Source of the DNA: DATDMG01 sp036518955
GTDB taxonomy: Bacteria; Actinomycetota; Actinomycetes; Actinomycetales; Kineosporiaceae
Assembly (NCBI GenBank): GCA_036518955.1
Contig: DATDMG010000294.1
Location: 1 to 23,800 of the forward strand
Direction: 5' to 3'
Length of the DNA stretch: 23,800 nt
Below the pieces are notes generated by a model. It searched no databases. It was not told where the DNA came from and was given only the letters and a program-made list of their open reading frames with translations. The translations under genes were made by a program, and so were the position numbers. Position 1 is the stretch's first letter. Each line of letters opens with the position of its first letter. This document shows, piece after piece, positions 7,828 through 14,145 of the stretch.

Positions 7828-8825
7828 CGGACCACAGCGCGGAACGCCCGGACCGGCCGGACACCGCCGGGCACCAGTTCGGCCAGCAGTGACACCGGGT
7901 GGCCTCCGGACGTCGCCAGCAGCCCCCACCCCGCCTCGCCCACGGCGACCAGCGGCAGCGAGCCGGAGCCGTCCACCAGCCACCAGCCGTCGGCGTCCAG
8001 GACCGGGACGACGCCGCCGAGCATCACCGGCCAGGCACGCAACCACGGATCCCGGGCGAGCACGGCGGCCCATTCCTCCAGCGCGGCCGCCAGGCCCGGC
8101 CCCCCGGCCGGGACCGCCACCCCGGGGACGACCGCGTGCCGGGCGCCCACCAGGGCTCGCCAGGGAACGGCCCCCGGGTAGTGGTGCAGCTCGGCGTCGA
8201 GCGTGGTGCCGGGGACCAGGGAGGAGTCGAGCGGCTGGCCGGCCACCGCGAACGACATCACCACGGCCAGCCGACCGGACCGCTCCCCGCGCAACCAGAC
8301 CCGGCGCGCGGTGAGCCGCTCCTCGACGTCGTCGCGGAACGCCAGGACCGCCCAGCGGTCGCGGTCCGCCGGCGTGGTCCGGACGTCGTGCTGGGAGACG
8401 TTCACCCCGAGGTGCGCGCGGACCGTGGCGGCGAACGCCGATGCCGGGTCGGCGAGCGCGACCGGCGCGGCGGACGCGAGGAGGTGGAGCAGCGCGTACT
8501 CCTCCAGGAGCCGGGCCGGCCAACCCTCGCCGGAGACCGCGATGGCCGCGAGCTGACGGACCCGGGCCGCGACCGACGGGACCTGGGCGTCGACCATCCT
8601 GGCGGCGAGGATGTCGAACGGCTGGTACCCGGCCCGGTCCGTGCCGGCGATGCCGGCGCGAACCTGGTCGTGGAGCCACTGGTCGAGTTCGGCCAGGCCG
8701 TCGAGCATGCGCCGCTCCCGCTGCTGCGCCCGCCGCCGGGCCGCCTCGGCGGTGACGGGATCGCCGCGCGCGCCGGCGCCGGCGGCCGGCGCGAGTACCT
8801 GGGCGCCCGGGGCTCGGGTGGTCAT
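7824..8825 (-). CDS. SWIM zinc-finger-family-like protein lacking the zinc finger
   Basis: First gene of the MoxR operon, 333 residues. The segment AQQRERRMLDGLAELDQWLHDQVRAGIAG and the following FDILAARMVDAQVPSVAARVRQL resemble the region that comes after the SWIM zinc finger in proteins coded beside DUF5691 and MoxR genes. Those proteins normally begin with about 100 residues holding a CxC...CxH zinc ligand set. Here only about 30 residues (MTTRAPGAQVLAP...) precede the conserved part. No CxCx(n)CxH pattern occurs in the protein or in the 111 bases upstream. The ATG at 8823-8825 was chosen as the last plausible start before the conserved region; a GTG a little downstream is possible. The stop overlaps the DUF5691 start. 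The gene may be truncated, or the finger may have been lost or moved. Function is unknown; SWIM domains bind DNA or protein. Confidence 0.65.
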   Translation of the reverse strand: MTTRAPGAQVLAPAAGAGARGDPVTAEAARRRAQQRERRMLDGLAELDQWLHDQVRAGIAGTDRAGYQPFDILAARMVDAQVPSVAARVRQLAAIAVSGEGWPARLLEEYALLHLLASAAPVALADPASAFAATVRAHLGVNVSQHDVRTTPADRDRWAVLAFRDDVEERLTARRVWLRGERSGRLAVVMSFAVAGQPLDSSLVPGTTLDAELHHYPGAVPWRALVGARHAVVPGVAVPAGGPGLAAALEEWAAVLARDPWLRAWPVMLGGVVPVLDADGWWLVDGSGSLPLVAVGEAGWGLLATSGGHPVSLLAELVPGGVRPVRAFRAVVR

Positions 8826-8892
8826 GCCGGGCACTGTAGACGCGTGCACCGACAGACCGCCGGTCGGGCGGACGGGCCCGGACGACGGCCCA

Positions 8893-8939
8893 GGTCGGCC
8901 CCGGGCCAAGGGGTCAGGTCGCCCCCGGCGAAGGGGTCA
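8893..8939. repeat. Degenerate tandem repeat (24/23 bp) spanning the phosphoesterase stop codon
   Basis: Two imperfect copies (8893-8916 and 8917-8939) share GGTCG, CCCCGG and AAGGGGTCA. Read on the minus strand, each starts TGACCCCTT, so the stop codon of the phosphoesterase gene is duplicated just downstream of itself. Each copy can fold a small GC hairpin (for example CCCC-TTCGCC-GGGG), so the pair may act as a weak terminator before the MoxR operon. Confidence 0.6.
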
Positions 8940-10577
8940 GCAGCCCCGGAACACCGCGGCCCGCAGGTCGGCCACCCGGGCGTCACGCCGGTCGAGCGGG
9001 GCCAGGCCCAGCGACCGCTCGATCGTGGCGAGGATCGACGTCGTGTCGTAGCCGGTGTGGTCCACGCCGGACCGGTGGAAGCCGGCACTCACCAGCATCG
9101 TCGGGATCCGGGTGCCCGGGCCGAACTGGTCGTGCGCGCCGGGGGTGTTCCCGGTCCCGGGCGGGGAGACGTGGTCCCACTGGCCGCCGAACTCGTCGTA
9201 GGTCACCACGACCAGGGTGTCCTTGGCCTCCGGGCCGCTCGTCACGGTCTTCAGGAGGTTGACGAGATGGTCGCTGCCGTCCGGCTCGCTGGCGTACCCG
9301 GGGTGCTCGTTCTCCGCTCCATAGGGCTTGACGAAGCTGACCGTCGGCAGCGTGCCCTGGGTGGCCGCGGTGATGAAGTCCTTCTCGTCCTTCAGGTGCG
9401 CCCGGCCCGGCGTGCCCGGGGCGTAGTCCTTGAAATAGTTGAACGGCTGGTGGTGGTACTGGAACAGCGGGCCGGGGGTGCCGGCCTCGGCCTCGTTCCA
9501 GCCGCCGGAGTACCAGCTCCAGCTGATCCCGTGGGCACTCATCCGGTCCCCGATGTTCGGGTACCTCGCGTCGTCGATCAGCGGCAGTTGCGGCCCGCTC
9601 CCGTGCGGGGCGCTCGCCGGCTGGATGGTGTTCACCGCGTAGTCGCCGCAGGCGACGGCGGGGTTCGCGGTCGCGCCGCAGGCCTGGGTGAGCTGCCGGT
9701 CGGCGACCGTGGTGGTCGTCGGCTTGTAGAGCGGGTAGCTGGCGTTCGGGAACCCGTTCGCGTCCACCACCGAGTGCAGCCCGGCGTCCTGGCCACCCGC
9801 CCCCGCGCTGGTGTCGACCGGGGCCCGCGCGGCGATCAGGTACTGGTGGTTGAGGAACGACCCGCCGAACGCGGCCTGGAAGAACCGGTCCGCGACCACG
9901 TAGTTCGGCGCCCCGGGGCCGTGCAGGTAGGAGTAGATCGGCAGCTTGGTGCTGTCGTAGTAGCCCTGCGTCAGGCCGGCCGCGTCGCTGCCGCTGACGT
10001 ACCGGTCCTGACGGCCGCCGTCGAGCTGGTACTGCTCCTGGTAGAAGCGGTGCACCAGGTCGCGGGTGCAGCCGCCGGGCTGCCCCTGCCCGTTGAGGAC
10101 GCCGTTCGCCGCGGAGACACCCGGCGACGGGCACGTCGTCGCGCCGGCCGGGAGGTAGGTGTCGATCGGGAACGGCTTGTTGGTGAAGGCGCTCGCGGTG
10201 ATCCCGTGCGCGGCGTCCGTGCAGGACGACGCCAGCGGCGGCGAGGCGAGGTTGACGTCCTTCTGCAGGAGGCAGGCGTAGGAGGTCCGGTCCTGGGCGA
10301 CCTGGACGGTGCGCGACGCGGGCGCGGACGACAGCCCGTCCACCCGGTCGTGCCCCACCGGCCCCCAGGTGCCGTAGAGGTTGTCGAAGCTGTGGTTCTC
10401 CTCGTAGATCACCACCAGGTGTTTGAACCCGCCCACGAGCCGTGGCGAGCGGTCGGCGACGGACGTGCCCGCGGTCTGGGCGAGGGCGGTGGGCGCGGTG
10501 GCCACCGCGGTGAGGGCGACGGCGGTCGCGGCGAGCGCGGCTCGCCCGCGCGGGCGGAGCTGCAGTGATCGAGGCAC
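8937..10577 (-). CDS. Secreted phosphoesterase (phospholipase C / acid phosphatase family)
   Basis: Exported hydrolase of 546 residues that should cleave phosphate esters such as phospholipids outside the cell. The N-terminus carries basic residues, a hydrophobic alanine/valine core and an ALA-QT cleavage site near residue 33, a Sec-type signal peptide. The family (PF04185) signature VVIYEENHSFDNLYGTWG is at about 55-72 and contains the metal-binding Glu-Asn pair. DRFFQAAFGGSFLNHQYLIAA follows in the middle. DEFGGQWDHVSPP (461-473) supplies the Asp and His ligands. Several cysteines suggest disulphides in the exported protein. GTG 10577 was chosen because GGGGAG lies six bases upstream and the signal peptide begins there. 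It is divergent from a glycerophosphodiester phosphodiesterase with PHO-box-like repeats between them. Family is sure; substrate (phospholipid or other monoester) is not. Confidence 0.92.
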   Translation of the reverse strand: MPRSLQLRPRGRAALAATAVALTAVATAPTALAQTAGTSVADRSPRLVGGFKHLVVIYEENHSFDNLYGTWGPVGHDRVDGLSSAPASRTVQVAQDRTSYACLLQKDVNLASPPLASSCTDAAHGITASAFTNKPFPIDTYLPAGATTCPSPGVSAANGVLNGQGQPGGCTRDLVHRFYQEQYQLDGGRQDRYVSGSDAAGLTQGYYDSTKLPIYSYLHGPGAPNYVVADRFFQAAFGGSFLNHQYLIAARAPVDTSAGAGGQDAGLHSVVDANGFPNASYPLYKPTTTTVADRQLTQACGATANPAVACGDYAVNTIQPASAPHGSGPQLPLIDDARYPNIGDRMSAHGISWSWYSGGWNEAEAGTPGPLFQYHHQPFNYFKDYAPGTPGRAHLKDEKDFITAATQGTLPTVSFVKPYGAENEHPGYASEPDGSDHLVNLLKTVTSGPEAKDTLVVVTYDEFGGQWDHVSPPGTGNTPGAHDQFGPGTRIPTMLVSAGFHRSGVDHTGYDTTSILATIERSLGLAPLDRRDARVADLRAAVFRGC

Positions 10578-10670
10578 GAGGTCTCCCCGGCGTCGTGGCG
10601 ATCGGACGGGGTGCAGCAGACCACGGCGCCCGGTCCGACGGAAAGGCCACTCACGCCGGTGGCCGTCACT

Positions 10671-10718
10671 GTTCGCCCGGCAACGCAGCGCCGTTCGCCC
10701 ATTCGTTCCCCGTTCGCC
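10671..10718. promoter_or_regulatory. PHO-box-like direct repeats between two phosphate-scavenging genes
   Basis: GTTCGCC occurs at 10671 and 10693, exactly two 11-bp periods apart, then GTTCCCC at 10705 and GTTCGCC again at 10712. Streptomyces PhoP binds 11-bp direct repeats with a GTTCACC-like core. The words are one base from that core (G for A). Phasing is good for the first two and off by one for the third, and the intermediate unit at 10682 is not conserved. Both flanking genes encode exported phosphoesterases, the usual Pho regulon targets. Binding is inferred. Confidence 0.5.
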
Positions 10719-10804
10719 GCTGTCCCCGGCTCGTGGCCGGGGCGCAGGCCGTCGTTGATGAAGCGGCGAGCCACCGGCCGTTCACGGCGGGTACAACGGA
10801 CGGT

Positions 10805-11998
10805 GTGACCACTCGACGCACCGTCCTCACCGGACTCGCCACGGCTCCGGCCGCCGGCACCCTGACCTCCGTCCTCGCCGAGCCCGCTGCGGCGGCGGTC
10901 GCCACCGGCTCCGCCATCTCGGCCATCTCGGCCCCCTCGGCCCCCTCGGCCCCCTCGGCCGCCGACGCTGCCCGGTCCCGACGGCCCGTCGTGATCGGCC
11001 ACCGCGGCGCCTCCGGGTACCGCCCGGAGCACACTCTGGCCTCCTACGAGCTGGCCGCGCGCCTCGGCGCGGACTTCCTGGAGCCGGATCTGGTCCCCAC
11101 CAAGGACGGCGTGCTGGTCTGCCGGCACGAACCCGAGATCGGCGGGACGACCGACGTCGCCGGCCGGCCCGAGTTCGCCGCCCGCCGCAAGACCGTGACG
11201 TTGGACGGCACGTCGGTGACGGGCTGGTTCACCGAGGACTTCACGCTCGCGGAGCTGAAGACGCTACGGGCCGTCGAGCGGCTGCCGCAGGTGCGCCAGC
11301 ACAACACGATGTGGGACAAGCGGTGGGAGGTCCCCACGTTCACCGAGTTGCTGGACCTGCGCCGCAGGTTGTCCGCCGAGCTCGGTCGCGAGCTCGGCGT
11401 CTACCCGGAGACCAAGCGCCCGACCTACTTCCAGCGGTTGGGGCTGCCCCTGGAGCAGCGGCTCGTCGACGTCCTGCGGCGCTACGGCCTGAACGCTCCG
11501 ACCGCGCCGGTGTTCGTACAGAGCTTCGAGGTGACGAACCTGCGGCAGCTGCGGACGCTCGGGCTGCGGGCCCGGGCGATCCAGCTCCTGTCGGCGTCCG
11601 GGGCACCGTACGACTCCGTGGCGGCCGGCACGGGGCCGACGTACGCCGACCTCGCGACGCCGTCCGGGCTGGCCCGCGTCGCCCGGTACGCGCAGGGGAT
11701 CGCCCCGGACAAGGTGATGGTCATCCCTCGGCTGGCGGACGGCACCCTGGGCACCCCGACCTCCCTCGTCGCCCACGCGCACGCCGTCGGGTTGCTGGTG
11801 CACCCCTACGCCTTCCGGGCCGAGAACACCTTCCTGCCGAAGGACTACCGGGTGGGCACGGGCGCCGACGCCTACGGCCGCGGCATCGACGAGCAGGTGA
11901 CCTTCCTGGAGGCAGGGCTCGACGGGCTGTTCACCGACCAGGCGGACGTCGGTGTCCACGCCCGCGAGCGGTTCCTCGCCGGCGTCCCCGCGCGCTGA
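10805..11998 (+). CDS. Tat-exported glycerophosphodiester phosphodiesterase
   Basis: Hydrolyses glycerophosphodiesters (deacylated phospholipids) to glycerol-3-phosphate and an alcohol outside the membrane. The protein has 397 residues from GTG 10805. It opens with TTRRTVLTGLATAPAAG, a twin-arginine signal, followed by an alanine/serine/proline hinge of repeated SAI/SAP triplets (about 37-51). The catalytic domain begins with VIGHRGASGYRPEHTLASY (His66, Glu76), then EPDLVPTKDGVLVCRHE (Glu93, Asp95, His108), the metal and acid-base set of the GDPD family. ETKRPTYF and the C-terminal HPYAFRAEN and GLDGLFTDQAD are also typical. Earlier in-frame starts exist but would place the signal peptide inside the protein. 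It is divergent from the secreted phosphoesterase, with which it would act in sequence on phospholipid. Its last 127 bp overlap the convergent monooxygenase gene. Confidence 0.93.
   Translation: MTTRRTVLTGLATAPAAGTLTSVLAEPAAAAVATGSAISAISAPSAPSAPSAADAARSRRPVVIGHRGASGYRPEHTLASYELAARLGADFLEPDLVPTKDGVLVCRHEPEIGGTTDVAGRPEFAARRKTVTLDGTSVTGWFTEDFTLAELKTLRAVERLPQVRQHNTMWDKRWEVPTFTELLDLRRRLSAELGRELGVYPETKRPTYFQRLGLPLEQRLVDVLRRYGLNAPTAPVFVQSFEVTNLRQLRTLGLRARAIQLLSASGAPYDSVAAGTGPTYADLATPSGLARVARYAQGIAPDKVMVIPRLADGTLGTPTSLVAHAHAVGLLVHPYAFRAENTFLPKDYRVGTGADAYGRGIDEQVTFLEAGLDGLFTDQADVGVHARERFLAGVPAR
10913..10957. repeat. Five tandem 9-bp repeats in the phosphodiesterase hinge
   Basis: Two copies of GCCATCTCG are followed by three of GCCCCCTCG. 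They encode the SAI/SAP linker between the Tat signal and the catalytic domain. Because the unit is 9 bp, gain or loss of copies stays in frame and only changes linker length. Confidence 0.9.
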
Positions 11999-13218
11999 GG
12001 CCCGGGCTCGCCGGCCGGGGCGCGCCGGCGGACCCGCTGCAGCGCCGCCGCGGCGTGCAGACCCACGGACCGGGCGGCGACCGCGACCGGGTTGCGGAAG
12101 TGGAACATGGCCGCCGCCTCCTCGGACTCCTCGACTGCGGCCCGGCCGCGGGCCAGCATCTCGGCCTCGTAGCCCCGTACCGCGCCGACGATGTCGTGCT
12201 GCCGTAACTGCTCGACCAGGACCCGGGCGTCCTCGAAGGCGCTGTTGCCGCCGAGCCCCCGCTGCGGCGGCATCGGATGGGCCGCGTCCCCGAGCAGGGT
12301 GATCCGGCCGCCGACGGACAGCGGGGACGTCGGCCGGCGCGGGAAACGACTGCTGCGCAACCGGATCGGCGGGACGACCGCCTGCTCCGGCGTGGTCGCG
12401 ACGAGCCGGCGCAGAGCCGGGTGCCAGGCCGGGTGCGCCAGCGCGGAGCGGGCCGCGACCAGCAGCTGCGGCCCGGATCCCACGAACGGCCCGGATCCGG
12501 GTCGCGTCCGGCGGGAGAGCGCCCACAGCACGGTCGGCGTCCGGTCCTCCCGCTCGCAGAAGGAGACGAACAACGACCACCCCAGCGGCCCGAAGTACTG
12601 CACCGCTCCGGCGCGGTTCAGCGGCAGCGCCTCGTCCCAGCCGCGATCCCGGTCGACGTGGCCGCCCAGGCTCTCGATCCCCAGGTCGACGAGCTCGGGC
12701 ACCGCCGCCCCCACGGACCGCAGCGCCTCGCGGACCGCGGAACCGGCGCCGTCCGCGCCGACGACCAGGTCGGCCCGTTCGCGGGATCCGTCACCGAACC
12801 GGAGACGGACGCCGTCGCCATCCTCGTGCAGCGCGGTCAGCCGGCGCCCCCACCGGACGTCGATCCCCTCGGCGAGATGCCGGCGCAGGGCCGCCCGGCG
12901 GACGGTCCGGGCGCCGGACTCGGCCGGAAACCGCAGCAGCGGCCGCATTCCGGCCGAGGCGAAGGCGAAGCCCTCGCCGACTCCGGCGACCTCGACGTGC
13001 GCCAGGCAGGAGAACCGGTCCGCGGGCAGCAGCGCGGCGAGCGCGGCCGTCCCGGTGCCGTTCAACGAGATCCGGTAACCCTGCTCCCGGCTGTCCGGGG
13101 CGGGGTCACGTTCGTAGACCGTGACGGGCTGACCGGCGCGGGCCAGCCCGTGGGCGAGGGCCAGGCCGCCGAGGCCGGCTCCGATGACGGCGATGACGGG
13201 TGCGTGTGGCGTGGACAT
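11872..13218 (-). CDS. FAD-dependent monooxygenase (PF01494 type)
   Basis: Flavoprotein of the aromatic-hydroxylase class, 448 residues, expected to hydroxylate a small organic substrate using NAD(P)H and oxygen. The Rossmann motif GAGLGG is at 13-18, with the ribose-binding YERD at about 35-38. The DG motif VVGADG is at 152-157. The GD motif GDAAHPMPPQRGLGGNSAFEDA begins at 310. These three motifs in this order define the class. The homologous part appears to end near residue 398. The last 50 residues (WTPTSAWSVNSPSSPASRK...) are read antisense to the phosphodiesterase gene and look non-native. The ATG at 13218 follows the AraC stop by nine bases, so the two form an operon. Substrate is unknown; the AraC partner suggests an inducible catabolic or detoxifying step. 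Confidence 0.9.
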   Translation of the reverse strand: MSTPHAPVIAVIGAGLGGLALAHGLARAGQPVTVYERDPAPDSREQGYRISLNGTGTAALAALLPADRFSCLAHVEVAGVGEGFAFASAGMRPLLRFPAESGARTVRRAALRRHLAEGIDVRWGRRLTALHEDGDGVRLRFGDGSRERADLVVGADGAGSAVREALRSVGAAVPELVDLGIESLGGHVDRDRGWDEALPLNRAGAVQYFGPLGWSLFVSFCEREDRTPTVLWALSRRTRPGSGPFVGSGPQLLVAARSALAHPAWHPALRRLVATTPEQAVVPPIRLRSSRFPRRPTSPLSVGGRITLLGDAAHPMPPQRGLGGNSAFEDARVLVEQLRQHDIVGAVRGYEAEMLARGRAAVEESEEAAAMFHFRNPVAVAARSVGLHAAAALQRVRRRAPAGEPGPQRAGTPARNRSRAWTPTSAWSVNSPSSPASRKVTCSSMPRP

Positions 13219-13227
13219 GCCTCGAGG

Positions 13228-14067
13228 CTAAGGATCACCGCTCGGGGTGGGCTTGAAGGAAACGGCCGGGTCGTCGGCACGCAGGCGCGCGACCACGGCG
13301 GTGGGTGGCGCTCCGGTGAGGTCGCGCACCTGGCGGGTCAGGTGGGCATGGTCGGCGAAGCCCAGCCGGGTGGCCAGCTCGGTGAGGTCGGCCCCGGGGT
13401 CCACGGCGAGGTGACGGAGGACGGCCTGCACCCGGACGATCCGCGCGAACCGCTTCGGGCCCATCCCTACCCAGGCGTCGAACAGCCGACTCAGGTGGCG
13501 TGGGCTCGCCGCGGCCTGGCGGGCGAGCGCTGCGACGTCCACGTCCCCGGCCCGGTGCAGGATCGCGCCGAGCGCTGTCCGCACCCGGTCGTCGATCCGG
13601 TCCGGCGGGACGAGCCGGGCCGCCAGGAACGTGTCGACCAGGGCGAGCCGGGCCGGCCCCGGTTCGGCGGCCGCGACCCTGGCGGCCAGCTCGTCCGCGA
13701 CCGGCCCGACGACCTCGGCCAGCGGGGTCCAGCCGGCCGGCAGCGAGCCGACGTCCGTGCCCAGGACCGGCAGCGCGGCACCGGGCAGCAGGCTCACCCC
13801 GAGCAGACCGACCGGACGCTCGTGGACGTAGCGCTCGGGCCGGGTCAACGCGCCGGTGACGTAGACCGCCGGCCGGGCACCGAGGTCGAAGGTGACGTCG
13901 ATGAGCCCGTCCGGGATGACGGTGACGACGGCGGGCGGCCGGTCCACCTCCAGCGTCCAGTACGACTCGACGACGGGACGCAGATCCGGGTCCGGCGCGT
14001 ACCGGGCGAAGTGAAGCCCGGCACCCGGCAGGACCGAGATCCTCGGCACGCCCTCCGGCATCGCCAT
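13228..14067 (-). CDS. AraC-family transcriptional regulator
   Basis: Regulator of 279 residues. The N-terminal ligand domain contains VVESYWTLEVDRPPAVVTVIPDGLIDVTFDLG (about 32-63), typical of AraC proteins with a DUF6597-like sensor. The C-terminal half carries two helix-turn-helix motifs, DVAALARQAAASPRHLSRLFDAWVGMGPKRFARI and LTELATRLGFADHAHLTRQVRDLTG, the standard AraC DNA-binding domain. The ATG at 14067 is preceded by GGGAGG at good spacing; the in-frame ATG two codons later is too far from it. The gene lies nine bases upstream of the monooxygenase gene on the same strand and probably controls it. It diverges from the substrate-binding-GGDEF gene across 78 bases that must hold both promoters. 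Ligand unknown. Confidence 0.92.
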   Translation of the reverse strand: MAMPEGVPRISVLPGAGLHFARYAPDPDLRPVVESYWTLEVDRPPAVVTVIPDGLIDVTFDLGARPAVYVTGALTRPERYVHERPVGLLGVSLLPGAALPVLGTDVGSLPAGWTPLAEVVGPVADELAARVAAAEPGPARLALVDTFLAARLVPPDRIDDRVRTALGAILHRAGDVDVAALARQAAASPRHLSRLFDAWVGMGPKRFARIVRVQAVLRHLAVDPGADLTELATRLGFADHAHLTRQVRDLTGAPPTAVVARLRADDPAVSFKPTPSGDP

Positions 14068-14145
14068 GACCGCCCTCCCGCCCGCGCCGGAGCGCCGCCC
14101 CCCGAGTGATCGCGGCCGGAACGTGACCGGCCCGACGGACAGCGA

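Noticed and set aside
7899..10568. Very long plus-strand frame (889 codons) antisense to the SWIM-like and phosphoesterase genes
   Set aside because: It runs across two well-supported minus-strand genes and has no domain-like sequence.
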